NCBI GenBank assembly: GCA_021014325.1
Contig: CM037457.1
Coordinates: forward strand, 11,660,538 to 11,724,537
Reading direction: 5' to 3'
DNA length: 64,000 nt
Origin: Plazaster borealis
Lineage: Eukaryota > Echinodermata > Asteroidea > Forcipulatida > Labidiasteridae
In this document: one piece after another, positions 36,447 through 51,400 of the stretch
Layout: each line of letters begins with the position of its first letter
Position numbering within the stretch: the first letter of the stretch is position 1
The notes under the pieces: model-generated
What the model was told of the DNA's origin: nothing
Databases searched by the model: none
What the model saw: the letters and a program-made list of their open reading frames with translations, nothing else
Translations under genes and position numbers: made by a program

Positions 36447-39400
36447 TTTTCTGGTAATGAAACCAAGGATGCCTCATAATTGAACTTAACCACTGTAGCT
36501 CGCAAGCCCGAGGATACCTGTAAGTGCTTGCTATGTGAACCACAAACACCGGGGTTAACCCCTACTCTTCCTCGATAAGTGTTCTGGGTTCTTTCGTGCA
36601 CTACCAATCACAGTACACAGGACCTACGGCTTAATGTCCCATCCGAAGGACAAAGCAATTATGGAAAAGTATCTTGCTCAAGGATACAAGTGTCATGACT
36701 GGGACTCGAATCCACACTCTGCTGATCAGAAACACCAGAGCTTGAGTCCGGTGCTCTTAACCGCTCGGCCACGACACGCTAAGACTCAAAGTGAAATTTT
36801 GTTAAGAATAATTGTTATTCTCTTTTTCGAAGATGAGAGTCGACTTGATGGTGATTATTATTTGTGTTTTCTTGAAAATGTTATGATTATTGAATATGAT
36901 TTTCTCCCTCAATATATTAGTTTTGTAAAAGGATTTATATTTATTGGTAGGGCTTATATTCCTGCCCCGGCAATTGCCTCCAAGCCCCTGGTCATTGCCT
37001 CCAAGCCCCTTTAAATGTCGCAGTTACAGTTTAAATATTCCAAACTTACAGGCCTGATATTCATTCTTGTAAGCAGGATGAGAAATTTTGTTTGAATCCA
37101 ATTATTAAAACTATGCTTGATAACGGCTGTTATTTTCATTATTTATGAATTAGTGCGTGCTGATCTTCTCTAGAACTGTGACACTTTTGCCAAATGCCCC
37201 TTGAATTCTCATGGAGTTTTCAAGGTTGAAATGTTGTCATTTCAACATACCTCCAAAAATCTGGATTTTAGTTTCAGACATTTTTGTCAGCAACTTTCAC
37301 TCTCATGCCTGTGTAAGGGCAAGGCAGTTTTTCCTTAGGGCACCTCGATGAGAGAAGCAAATTTATACTGGAACATTTCAAGGGGCAACAAGGCAATGGC
37401 CCTCATTTCAACATGCCTTCTTAAATCTGGATCTTAGTTTCAGATTTTTTGTCAGCATTGACTTTTTTATCTGTGTACAAGGGCAGGGCAGTTTTTCCTT
37501 AGGGCACCTCGATAAGAGAAGCAAATTCGTACTGGAACATTTCAAGGGGCACCAGGGCAATGGCCAGAAATTACTTTTCCCTCAAAGAGACGCCCTTTAT
37601 CAATGAAAGGCTGCCTTGCCCTTGCCAGAACAAAGTGTCATGCCTGCTTTTGTATGGTGTAAAATAAATAGTGTTTGAATTGTCTCCTTTTTTCATTGAC
37701 ATTGTATGAATAGATGTTAATTTTACTCTTTCAAAATTGTTCACTCTTTCAAATTGTTTGACATTGTTGTTTTTCCCCATTTTCAGGCATTGTATGGACT
37801 CCAAACTATGAAGTCTTTTGCAGAGTACCCGCTCCATATGCAAGAAAAACTAGTCAAAGTCGCTTGGTTTGAAAGGTAAATATGTAAAATGTAATACCAT
37901 TGATAATAGACCTTGTCAAATGCGTATATAATGTTGTCATTTGAGGAGGGCGCCCTCAGCTAGAGGTCAAAAGAAAATGGCTCTGCTGCTCATTGGCCCA
38001 TCCTGTGCGCTGCGCGTACAGCACATGCATGTGCGTTTTGCATTGTTTCATCATCATTTTTACCTCTAAGATGGCGGCAAGATGATGTCAATGCATGAAG
38101 GTCTGTTGTGTTGTAACAAAAAAGGTAATAAAAGAGAAGGTGATGAGGTCTTAACCGGCCGTTAAAACCTTGCAGGGTCGTGGCCGTGCGATTAAACAGC
38201 CAGTTAAGACCGAGTCACTGCTCAGTACTCTTTTTATTCCCATTCATAAATGGCCTTTTTGTTTAAAAGCGTAATATTGTTGGAAAATCTGTAAAACTTT
38301 TCCTTCGCTGTGAAGGGCCCCAATATAGGACTCCAATATTGAATTTTGGAGTGTCGGACCAGTATACATGGTAAAATGAAGTATATCACGTGACGTGTTT
38401 TCCACCAATCAAATGACAAAGAACTAGGTGTGCTGAGATATGTTCTGTATATAAAATTAGATATGGCATAAGTACGTCCAGTAGTTATTTTTCAGTTGGC
38501 AAGGCCATTATAAACCCCATGAAATGAGTACATGACCGTCTTCATATTCGAAACTTGGTTTGTCAAATAGACTAACACTTTTATGAATTATTCCTACTTT
38601 TTAATTTCAGCGTGCCACCAAAGAGAGTAATAATCAGACAAGGTCACTATGCAGAGAACTTCTATTTCGTTATATCAGGTTCAGGTAAGTGCTTTAAAAT
38701 TACTGTCTGATATTTTGTTTTCCCCTTCGATCTTAGAGACCACTTTGATCTTAGAAGGTGGTTTCTCATAGCACTGTTTTTGAGCTTAAATTTTCTCTTA
38801 ACAGTCTAGAAGTTTGAGAATTAATAATGGGGGCGCCCTATCAGTGCCATTTTTCATGGTGTTGGTTGCCACGGAATTCTTCTATTATGGTCCATAGAAT
38901 CACACGCTTCACAGGGCGCTGCAAGCGCGAAATTCCTTGGTAAGCAGTGCTATGAAATTTGGGCCAGGGCCTAATTTCATAGAGCTGCTTAACGGTAAGC
39001 AAATTTTTGTGCTAACTATAAAAGAAAAATTTGCTTAAGTGTAAGCGTATTTCACAGGTTAGCAAGAAAATTAGGCGGCCAGCTTGCGCGTTCACCATGA
39101 ATTTGCATTGTTATGTCAATCGTTTTCATACAGTAAGCACCGGAAGGTTAGCATGCCTTTTCGTGTGCTTATGGTCAGCAGCGCTATGAAATGGAAACTC
39201 GCGCAGTAAGAAGAAAATCGACTGTTAAGCAGCTCTATGAAATTGGGCCCAGGTTGGCTTAGTGGTTTCTTCCCCTGCCTTGATCCTGTGTGGACCCTGT
39301 TCGAATCCCCTTCGGACCAGAGCCTCGCATGTGGATTGGGTTTTCAGGCCCCACCTGAATGCTTTGGTTTTCCTCAGCTGGGGTTTTCCTCCCATATCTA

Positions 39401-42400
39401 AAACCGAGATTTCTTCAGCATCTTCTCTTCACACTCGCAGGCATCTTCAGGCACCCACAAGTTACAATGCAAGTCACCGTGAATTCATTTCCAAAAAGAT
39501 ATAATAATAGTTCTAATAATAGTAATAACAACTCTTTCAAAGGTTGAATTAAAAGTGTAAACTTTTTACTTTCACTTTGATAATGTTATTTTTGACTCCA
39601 GTATTGAGTTTATTCTAACTTTAAAAGGAGTTTGCATAAATTTGACAATACATTTTTTCAACCGTTCTGATACTGATTGCTTATACTTTCAGCTGTGGTG
39701 ACCATAATGGAAACCAAGGCAGACACAGGTGAAGCACAAATCCGCACCGCGGCCATCCTACGTAAAGGCAGTAGCTTCGGGGAGCTAGCCCTCCTCCATC
39801 ACTCCAAGAGAACTGCGACGGTCTCAAGCCAGGGTGAGGTACAACTTCTTGCCATCGGTAGGGAGGACTTCTTTGACATCTTCATGAGAGGGCAGCAGCC
39901 AGGGGAAGAGCCTGATCATGTCAAGTTTTTAAGGTAATTTTTACCAGGCCGGTTGTTTGTCTTGGATTTCATCTATGATTTCAGGATTGTTTTTAATTGA
40001 TTTGTGGCATGGCTTGTCTCACATGTCATGGCCGAGCAGTCTAGCGCATTGAACTCAAGTTTGGGTGGCTTAGTCACCGGGGTGTGGATTTGAATCCCGA
40101 TTGTGACACTTGTGTCCTTGAGCAAGATATGTTTCTATAATTGCTTCTCGTCACCTAGGAGTAAATGGGTAACTGTCTGGGCAGAGAATTTTTGATGTGA
40201 CTGCTTAATAGCAACCTGTATGCCCATTCGGTTGCCGGTGCTGCATACTCCTAAGGAGATGGTTTATTAGGAATGTTTGGGGCTTGATGAACAGCGGTAA
40301 TAATATTGTAAGGCGCTTTGAGGGGCCTTATACTTGACTTGAAAAAACACATAATAAATATGCATTATAAATAAGTATTATTGGTATGCCTCCTAAATTT
40401 CTTGAAATATGTGAACTGATCATCGAGGGGAGAAAGATGAATCCCAGTTTAAGATTTATTGTTTTAGCTGCTAGTTTAATATTCGTTGTTTCAGCTGCTA
40501 GTTTAAGATTTGTTGTTTCAACTGCTAGTTAAAGATTTGTTGTTTCAACTGCTAGTTTTAAATGTATTTGTTTCGATCGCTAGTGTTAGATTTGTTGTTT
40601 CGATTGCTAGTGTTAGATTTGTTGTTTTGATTGCTAGTGTTAGATTTGTTGTTTCGATTGCTAGTTTTGAATTTGTTGTTTCAATTGCTAGTGTTAGTTT
40701 TTTTGTTTCGATTGCTAGTGTTAGATTTTTTGTTTCGATTGCTAGTGTTAGATTTGTTGTTTTGATTGCTAGTGTTAGATTTGTTGTTTCGATTGCTAGT
40801 TTGAGATTTGTTGTTTTAACTGAAGGTTTCGCCTAAGTGAAGATCACTCCCCCATTTTGTATTTGTTTTTATTTTGTAGATCACAGCTCTCTAGTCAGAA
40901 ATTGATATTAAGCAAAACTCAAAACATTAAGTATTCCATAAATGTAAAATATCTTAAGACTGCATTATAACATTTTTATATGGTCTTTGATTTTGAAGAG
41001 CAACCTCTTACAAGAACATAAGTGAATTAAGGACAATGATATTTTTGATTGCCATCAACATTTTGGAGTTACTACTTAACTTGTCAACTGTTTTAACTAT
41101 TTGGTTATTCTTTCAATCATTTCTTGCAGGCAACTTCCCTTTATGAAGTATTGGCCTCTAGAGAGATTAATTGAGCATCCTGAGATGTGTCTCTTTCATT
41201 TTTACAAGTAAGTAATCATATCCTAATTAAGAATCAGCGAGGTACTACTCTAGTTCAAGTTATTGACAAGTCAGTTCAAGTCAAGGGCACAGTGGCATAA
41301 CCAGAGGGTGGGGGGGGGGGCAGGAGGATGGAGCCCCACACTCGGGCCCCCCTCAAGTGCCCAAATGAGATTGAAAAAATTCACATATGAATGGTTCGAT
41401 ACCGGTACATTTTTTTAAATTTTTGTTTATGAGAAATTGCCTTACATCACAAGGCCGGACAGCCACCTCAAGGTCAGGGCTACATTTAAATGATTTTGGT
41501 TGTTGACCCAAATCAACTGTCACCAGGGACACGTTGCCACCTACTCATATGGCTGAAACAGGGTTAACCCCCTTGACAGTCCATAAGGATGTAGGCACGG
41601 GTATCATCCACTAGGAGCCTGGCTGGTAGAGCAGAATGCACAACCTTCCCAGCTTTTTACGAAGCAATTATGGTTAAGTGCCTTGCTCAAGGGCACAAGT
41701 GTCATGACCCGGGATTCGAACCCACACTCTGCTGCTGACAACACCAGAGCTTGGGTCCGATGAACTAGACCGCTCTGCCACGTCACGCCACATTATTAAT
41801 GGCGTGTCATTGCCAAGCGGTTAAGAACACCGGAATTAAGCTCTGGTGTTTCTGATCAACAGAGTGTGGGTTCGAGACCCGATCTTGACACTTGTGTCCT
41901 TAAGCAAGACATTTAACCATTATTGCTTCGGATGGGACATAAAGCCGTTTGTCCTGTGTCTTGTGTAATGCATGCAAAAGAACCCAGTGCACTTATCGTA
42001 AAGAGAAGGGGTTCGCCCCGGTGTTCCTGGTTTGATTGGCTGCATATTGCGCCACAGCACCTTGTAAACCATTACATGGTGCTATGTAAAGGGAAAAGGT
42101 CTCATACTTCAAAAACGTAGCTCCATATACCTTGCAGGAAAAATACTGAATGTTGGAGCGCCATGAGCGTCACTGAGTGACGGATTTGAGCGCTATATAA
42201 GAAGCCACCTAATAGCCTCCTAAATTATTTCTTTGCCCCCGCTTTTCCCCCCAAAAATAAAAATGTCTGGTTATGCCACTGCAAAGGCAAAATGGAACTT
42301 GTAAGTCTTGGCTTACCCAGGACCATGCCTCATTTTGTACTGACCCCTTGCACGACGCGCAGCGCACTTACACGCACCTATCTTGTCCCCCGTTGTGGGA

Positions 42401-45400
42401 GTCTGGGTTTTTCTAATTTTGTTAATTCTCCACACTATTGTCTGATATCTTCCCATTTTAATTTGTCTTGTATCCATGTTCTTCTCATCTTTCCTCGACC
42501 TACTGTGTCATTCAGTGGATTTTATAACTGTCAGTTTTGCCTCAAAATTGCTCATTTCCGTTTTTGTATATGTGAGATATTTTATTGGCCAATTCCAACA
42601 GTTGCATTACATACATTGATGACAGAAATTGTAAATAAGTTTCTCTGAATACATTTCATTACTTAATGTGTTGAATTGAAGTTTGTTTCTGTCAATAACT
42701 TGTGTATGATGAACTTGTGTATTTTTGTTTATTGCTCTCTTTGTTCATAAATATCTTATATTATATTTTCATTTGACTTGATGAGCTGTTATATTTTATA
42801 TCCAATGCAATGCCCAAACTCTTGTACTACTAACTAGTAACTACTACTAATTTGCAACCCTAGGAATCGATTCTCCATGAATTGTCTTATGAAAACATTG
42901 TATGAAAATTAATACTTTATTTGGTTTGATGTTGACTTTATAGACGTGGACAAGTTGTTGTAAAAGACAGCAATAAATCGGACTGGATCTACATTGTCAA
43001 ATCTGTAAGTACCAATGTTCCATCTAAGAGTACAGGGCTCGAATTTGGGGGGAAAATCCACAAGACTGCAGGGCTTGTAGCTCAAAACTTTTGCTGGTCC
43101 AGAACATTTTTCACAAGACCAGAATCAAAATGAGAAAAAAATTACAGTGTCACGATTAAACTGTTTTTAATGTACTTATGGGTACAACTTTCATAAATAC
43201 TCAACATAATTGAAGGATATTTATCCGACTCAAAAGTCAGCGTTTGAACATAATCTTTTATCTTTTTTAATAAAGATGAGGTGAGGTATTATTATTCAAT
43301 CACAAGACCGACGGACTTGTCCAGTCGTAAGTTTACTGGCCCCTGAACAAACAAACCTGTGAAAGTTTGAGCTCAATTGGTCATCGAGGTCACGAGAAAA
43401 TAGTGAAAAGAGACCTTATGTGTTTTCTGTTTTTTCAAGCGATTGTTTTACTCATTTCTCAGAAACGATAGCATTTTAGGCAGAAATATTTTAAGGAACC
43501 CTTTTAACCATTACTTACTTTAAATCGTGTAAGTTGTGTGTGAATCTGTGAACATTTGTATTTTTCGATCTTACCAATAGTGTACAGGGCCTTTAATTCA
43601 AAATAGTGTATACTTTATTATGCAATTGAGCTTGATGTTTTTTTTTGTCACTTCTCCTGGAAATTCAAGTATTTCAGAAAAACTGATAAAGCTTTTCCAC
43701 AAAGTGTCTTTTAATATGTAGCCCATGCCATATGTTCACATTTTAATCTATTAATGATTTGCTGGTAAAGCCGTCTTTCCATAGTTCAACTGGATTATTT
43801 TTAATTAATGTAATATTCGCATTCATGTTGGTTTTACTGTAACAATTTTGTATTATTTTTTCAATTGTCTCAAAGATGACAGGATTTAAGAGACTGGTGT
43901 ATTTTTATCTTTTTAGTGAGTTTTTCTCTTTTTAAAGGGTCTGTATACAATTGGTAATGACTCTGAAAATGAATGGCAATAAAAACTTACTTGGTAGAAG
44001 TACAGCAGCTTTGGATAGTGTAATGCATGTGGAGAAACTTTTCACTTCAAAGTACTGCGGTTATGGAAAAAGATATCACTTTTTATCCCCCAAAATTTGA
44101 ATCTGAGAAGTTTCACAGATTATTCTTCCTGCATGGTCAAACCACTTCAGATTTTCGACAATATCTCAAAAATGCTACAACCTTTTGAAATGAAATTTTC
44201 ACAGGTTAGTTTTAAGGTATATATCTACAACTATATAGGATTGAAACAAACAGTGGGTTTACAATTACCAAACGTATACAATCCCTTTAATGAGTATAAC
44301 AGTTTTTCTGAGAAGAAACAAAATGTTGAATGAGTAATATATCCCATATGTTGATGTTGACAGGGTTCATGTCAGGTGTTGAAGCAGCTGAAGGCTGTCA
44401 AACCAAGTAAAACACAACGCTCCGACTCTAGCACTGATCTACGACTACCGAGACTACATACAAGACATCATTCAGGTTAGTTACAGATAAGCTGTCGGTT
44501 TGGCTTAAAGGTATCGTACACGTTTGGTAATGACTCAAAACAAATATTAGCATAAAAACTTACTTGGTAACAAGCAACGGAGAGCTGTTGATAGTATAAA
44601 ACATTGCAGTAAACGACTCCCTCTGAAGTAACGTAGTTTTTGAGAAAGAGGTAATTTCTTACTAAAATAATAAAAAAGTTTTTATTCCTATCTGAAAGCA
44701 CACAAATTTGTACAACAAGGGTGTTTTTTCTTTCATCATTTTCTTGCAACTTCGATGACCAATTGAGCCCAAATTTTCACAGGCTTGCTATTTTTTGCAT
44801 ATGTTGGGATACACCAAGTGAGAACACTGGTCTTTGACAATTTCCAAACGTGTTCAGTGCCTTTAATAAAAGATTATTATTATTTTTGAAAACTCGTATT
44901 GTGAGTTGCATTTATTTTCTGTCTAAACTAATGCACAATCATAAAAGATTAACACTTTGCTTTCTTTGGTATTCCCAAAGCTATCAACAATTTTTTCATC
45001 GACAATGATATAGCTCACACATTAACAAAGCACTGACCCCAAAGATAGCCGAACACCTAGTGTTTGTTTTTACAAACACTGATTTCTAGTTTCTTTTCTT
45101 TTTTCTTCTCCCTAAATTAAATTTCATCTTCCGGTTTGAACGGGAAGTCAAGGTCAAATGAGGTCACATCCTGTGTATTGTTTCTTAAGTTTTTACATAC
45201 TTTCCCAATAATGTATAGATTGTAAAAATCCAATGTGTTGTTTAGAAGTTACGATTTGTTGAAACACTAACTTTCACTTTCCGGTTTGAACCGGAAGTAA
45301 AGGTCAATTGGGGTCACATTCTGTATATCGTTTATTAAGTTGTTACATACTTGTCCAATGATGTATAGATTGTAAAAATCCATTGTGTGGTTCAGGAATT

Positions 45401-48400
45401 ATGAATTTTGAAACATTAAATTTCAACTTCCGCTTTGAACCGGAAGTCAGGGTCAAAATTGGGGTCACAATAAGTGTAGCGTATGTTAGGTTTTATAAAG
45501 ACCTTTCAGATGATGTATAGATTGTAAAAATCCAATGTGTGGTTCAGGAGTTACAAATTTTTCAAGTATTACATGGATTATCTTTATGCCGGGGTGCGCA
45601 ATATACAAGGTAACATGCAGCGATGCTAAATGTATTCCTACATGTAGTTGATGTAAACTGAACTACACGTTCAATGTGCGTGTATCTGTACACGCGCTAT
45701 AACAGTATCTCGCGTTATCAAAGTGGGTCAACACAAACGTGCGCTTTAATGCCGGTGGTTATAAGACAAGATGTAAATGTCAAAATGTTGTTATTTCTGT
45801 GCAAAAGTTTGAGCGGGCTCAACTTTCTACAACCTGATGCAAAAATTATGCTGAAATGATAAGTGGTTTTTGAGATACGAATATTATGAAATTTTAAATT
45901 TCCGGGTTGAACCGGAAGTCAAGGTCAAATGGGGTCACTTTCTGTGTAGCGTTTGTTGAACCTTTAACAAACTTTCCGATGATGTATAGATTGTAAAAAT
46001 CCAACATGTCGTTCATGAGTTATGATTTTTTTTCGAAATTTAAACTTTGATTCAGTGTAATTCAATACCTGATGACGTCATCATGACATCATCAAGTTTG
46101 TGTCGTCTTGATATTTAGGTTCAAATGTCTGATGAGTTTCAATGTAAAATTCAATTTCAATCTTGAGTTATGCTGTAGACAGGCCCGAAAATGATGTTTT
46201 TCAAGAAAAAAAAACAAAGGCAAACTTTGACCTAGGGTAACGACCGGGAAGAGAAGGTCATACGATTTTGACGTTAACTTTTTAAATGTAGCCCTAGTCT
46301 TGAACTATCTGATGCCCAACTATAAACATCATAGCTTTCAAATTCAATGAGACACAGCTAATACCAAATGGTCCTTTTTTCAACTTTAAAAACCTTGTAA
46401 TTCGACACCTGGTGACGTCATCATGACGTAACAACTTTTAGAATCATCTACAAGTTATACTCTAACGACATGCAAAAATTCAAGTTGATTCAATTTTCGC
46501 AACTATGCGTTTGCTTGCGGACAAACGACTCTGAGAAGAAGAATAAAAACTAAAAAAAAAAATTAAAAAAAAAAAAAAACCAAACAAAAACAATAGGTGT
46601 TCGGCTGTTGCCCGAACACCTAACAAAAAAGATAACGTGCAAATATGATGAAGTCTATTTGAAATAAATATCCAGCTCTTTGCCACTTGACGAAAAGTAA
46701 ATGATTCTCGGATACATACAGTGGCTCATATTCACCAATTCCTCATGTTTGTTAATGGTTATATATTGCTGTATTATTGCTTTATACTGCTGTACAGGTA
46801 CTTTTACGTTATATCACCATATTTTATTGCATTATTATAGTACACTAATATAACACAATCAAATTTGGCAATATAACACTATGAAATACGGCGATATAAC
46901 GCAATAAAATAAGGCGATATAATGCAAAATTTTTACGGGGATTTAATGCGATAAAACACATGGATATAAAAATACAGCAATGTAACGCAATAATACAACG
47001 TTATAACGCACTACTGGGGCGAAGTAATGCCATAAAAATAAAACATTATCATGAGTTCTCTTGGAATTTGCGAATATGAGCCACCATAGATACAAGACTT
47101 GTGTATACTGCGTAGTTGTTCTTGTTCATTCTGATCAAATGTTCTCTGATTATTTTGTTTGTACGGTATGGACTATGATCATAAATGGTTTATTCATTTC
47201 AAACTTAAAGGCACTGGATGAGCACGTTTGGTAATTGTCAAAGACCAGTGTTCTCACTTGGTGTATCCCAACATATGCATGAAATAACAAGCCTGTAAAA
47301 ATTTGGGCTCAATTGGTCGTCGTAGTTGCAAGAAAATGATGAAAGAAAAAACACCCTTGTTGTACAAATTTGTGTGCTTTCAGATAGGAATAAAAACTTC
47401 TTGCAAGAAGTTTTTATTATTTTAGTGAGAAATTACCTCTTTCTCAAAAACTACGTTACTTCAGAGGGAGTCGTTTCTCACAATGTTTTATACTATCAAC
47501 AGCTCTCCATTGCTCGTTACCAAGTAATTTTTTATGCTTATAGATATTTTTGAGTAATTACCAAACGTGTACGATACCTTTAAAAAGTCATCATGATCAG
47601 CAAGATTGAATGTCACTCCGCACTCATCCAAAAAATAGAAGCTGAAAATGGTGACGTCACGCAATTATCCGGATCTCAGACAACGTGTCAAATTTACGAA
47701 AGTACACGTCAAAGCCATTGTCAGTGTTTTATTTGCGCTCCGATCGAAATGTGATGATCGCGTGAGTGGTGATATGTTTGTCTGACATCAGGGTATTTTG
47801 AGCAAAATTTACGTCATTAGTGCAGAGTGCTATTTTATTGTGTACAACACAAAACAATTAAGGAAATTAGACTAAATTACTTTAAATTGCATGGAGAAGA
47901 CAGTGTAGACTTTTAGAAAGTAACTGTTTGTTCACATTTTACTTTATTCAAGTCTGATAATTCATAGAGGCAACAGAGGAAACTGCCCCTTGGTTATTGC
48001 CTTGGTGCCCTTTGATTCATTCATGTAGGAATATAGTTTTCCCTTCGAGTTGCCCTCGATTATGGGAAAAATTGCCTTGCCCTTACAAGAACAAAGTATC
48101 AATTCTATTTACTGTACAGGCCTTGATTAATTTTCCAAACCAGTGAATCACAAATAATAATAATAATAATACAAAGCATTTATAAAGCGCTCTTACAAAG
48201 CTGTATCACAGCGCTTGATATACAGATAAGCAAATATGTGCAGTGTTGTTTTGTATTGCATTTGAAATTATATATGATTTCTAAATTTGACCTTTGACAT
48301 TTACAGCTCCTGATTTGGCACCGTCGAAGCGACCAATGACGACAAGGATACGAAACAACAGCGCAGTAGCATCCCACTTGCAGTTCCTAGCGCTGCCCAC

Positions 48401-51400
48401 TATGTCATTAGTAAACATGTCACAAAGCTTAGAGCTTGACTGTAACAGTTCGGTAAATATTGTTATCTGTTTTCGTTTTCAGTTGGTTGAAAAAGTTATA
48501 GAAACATTTTCTAAAATAGCACAGTGTTTGTTGGGGCTTGCAGCTAACTTTAAATTGATTTGTCCGAATGTACATTTTGGATTTACCTCTGTTGAATGTT
48601 GTTATTTTGGTCAGTAAACTGTACGGTATTAAATTGATATTGATTTCCAAGCTAAACCCTTTAAAGACTATTCATTTCTGTTTAATTATCACCATATACC
48701 CAGACATGACTTATAAAGTTAAAGGAACGTTACAGAACTGGTAATGTAATTAAAATTTTCGTTAAGTTCACAGATTTACATAAAACTTACACGGTCTAAT
48801 GATGATGATAGTAGAAAACATCCCTAGAAATATTTCTGTCTGAAATTCCATATTTGATGAGAAATAAATAAAACTAATTTCCGATTTGAGTTTATCGCTC
48901 ATGAGCGTTTTATTCATGCATTGTATAACACATGCAAATGTGTAATCGGTTTTTCACTATTTTCTCGTGACCCAGATGGCCGATCGATCTCAAACTTCTA
49001 CAGGTTTGTCAGTTTAAGTATATGGTGGGCAATTACACTGCCAGCAACTGTTTTGTTAGCAAAAACCAATTCTGTAATGTTCCTTTAACATTTGTACGCA
49101 ATTATTCCTGTGTAATTGTCTGGAAAAGCAATAGGAAACAGAAACTTTGTTTTTGTATTTAAAAGGTAGCTAGGCCTTCTATGTTAACACGAGGAAATAT
49201 AAATTCTGGATGTGACCCTTTTTGGCTGAAGTTGGTCAAATTTTGCGCCTGTTTGCGGACGCTCTGGGCATTTTGATAGGAGCTGCTTGCAGTGCCATGG
49301 GCATTGATACAAACCCTTGAAAGGAATATTTGTACCTAAAAGTAGAAATAAATGCTTTATACAACTTGGTTTATATTTTCTTGTCACTGATAAAGTTGAA
49401 CTATATTACGAGGATACAATAACTGCAGTTTCAAATGACAGAAAATCATAATTTATGAGAACAAAAATTGACTTCAGCATGTTAGTTTATTTTGTACTTA
49501 TGTGAGATAAACACTTTGTTATTATAAAATATGACACAACTAAAGTAACTAAGAATCATTGCTTAAATTTTCTGCAGTCTCAAGACCCAATGGATTCAAA
49601 CCGATCACTCCCCGATACTTTCATGACACGACAACAATCGGCACTAGATAGAGCGTCCTCAGAGTCGAACTTCAGCCAGTACACATCGAACGATGACCCC
49701 TCCCTGTTCAGCCTACCCAACATCGACTTTAGGCGGGGTGCCACGCCCGCAAGACAGTCCTTCTCACGGAGCAAGTTCAGAAGGATATCCAGTATGAACC
49801 CCAGTCCGCCTACGGAACGGACGGTAAGATTGCCGGGAAATATTTGGCAAATAACTTTTTAGTGATTGTAATAATTGCATCTGATGTATAGGGAATATTA
49901 TTTGTTTTTTGCCCTCACACCAATTTGTGATAAGACAAGAAACACAATAAAGTATACCACTTTTCTGTCGTCACATTAGCGGTTTTTCCAATGGTTGTAA
50001 CCTTTTGTTGAATATCTGACACCACCAAAAGTGTTTCAATGTGTGGAAGGACATGCAGGCTAATGCTGAACATAATTTGGGATATTTAGTTTTTACAATT
50101 ACTCTCAAACTTCAATCAAAATGAAGACCGGAAAGGTGGGTAGCAAACAGGCTTTCTGCTTGTTCTCACCCAAGCGCTCTCGCTTGGCTGAGATGTAGAA
50201 CAAATAGCCATTCTAACAGCGTTATTCCATTTTCTTGCATCTCTTTGGAACTCCTTTCCTGGTGCATATTTCCCTCCATCCTACAATCTAGACTGTTTTA
50301 ACAGGAATATCAATTCCTACCTTCAGCTCCCCTAAGTTCTTTTCATCTTTAATGTTTTCTTCTTGTAGCCCCTTACCAAGAGTGGCTTTTAGCCTTGTTT
50401 GGGGCAAACTTGCATTAACAAATAATAAGTAAATAATAAATTCTTAATCCCCAATGCAGATATAACATTTATGAAGTTGTTGTTATTGTTGTTGACATTG
50501 CAGTCGTTCATTCCGCAAGTAACAGTAACAGAAAGCAATACAACCGGCAGTGATTCCTCATCATCATCTGATAAGAAAGAAAGCTCAGTCTTTGTACAAC
50601 TTGAACTTCTTCTGCCCAAAGATGTCTTTGTAAGTTATCAATGTTATCTTCTTCTTTTTTTACAAAATTATTTGAACAATTGCAATGAACTTTCATTCGT
50701 TTGTACAAGGCATTTCCATTTACAAGCTTTGATTTTATGGACCTTTCCTCCACAGCAGTACATCTCAGTCTTTTATTCACTTTGTTTTTTGTGTATATTG
50801 CTGGCTTTTTGTATTGGAGGATTTTTCTAAATGGCTGGCTTTTTGTATATTGCTGGGTTTTTGTATATTGCTGGCTTTTTGTATATTGCTGGCTTTTTGT
50901 ATGTAAATAAATATTGCAACATTAGGCCTACATTATTTCTCAAAGGCATAAAACAAAATACATATATTCAATATTTGTTTTCAACCTTGAGAAAGACTTT
51001 GCATGGGGTGGAATCGCACTCTGCACTAATGACATCACTTTTTATCAAAATACCCGGCTGTCAGACAAGCATTCCACCACTAAGGTGATCACCGCATCAT
51101 CGATGTGGCTTACCACACTTGTAGAACAGTCAGTACAGATGAGTAAACATCAAACTTGGACATGTACGCGCTCCCATGTTTGTGAAATTTGACACGTTTG
51201 CCTGAGATCCGGGTACTTAGCTTCTATTTTTAGCATTAGTGCGGAGTGCGATTGCAGGCCAACCACAATGACCTTCCAGTGCCCAATTTCATAGAGCTGC
51301 TAAGCACAACAATTTGCTTAGCATGAAATTTCTTCCTTGATTAAAACAGGATTACCAACCAAATTTCCATGTGTTGCATATTGCTTGTTACTGGTATTCA

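Larger units (their letters stand above)
34110..37786. other. CNBD2: Intron of the CNBD2-like gene
   Basis: Repeat-rich: fold-back family pieces with ttcatagagctg (34339-34640, 35395-35660), a B element (34770-35085), SINE fragments (35315-35395, 36450-36790), an ATT microsatellite (36413-36445) and a 164-bp tandem duplication (about 37225-37566). Confidence 0.7.
41290..42282. mobile_element. Inverted-ended element containing two SINEs
   Basis: Left end cagtggcataaccagagg, right end tctggttatgccactg. Two tRNA-derived SINEs in opposite orientation (41600-41795 and 41800-42210) sit inside, so this looks like insertion of SINEs into an older element. In the intron 41208-42943. Confidence 0.7.

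Noticed and set aside
42292..42648. Open frame of 118 codons, possible LINE remnant
   Set aside because: No reverse transcriptase motif is recognisable, and it lies in an intron of the + gene with no splice support.
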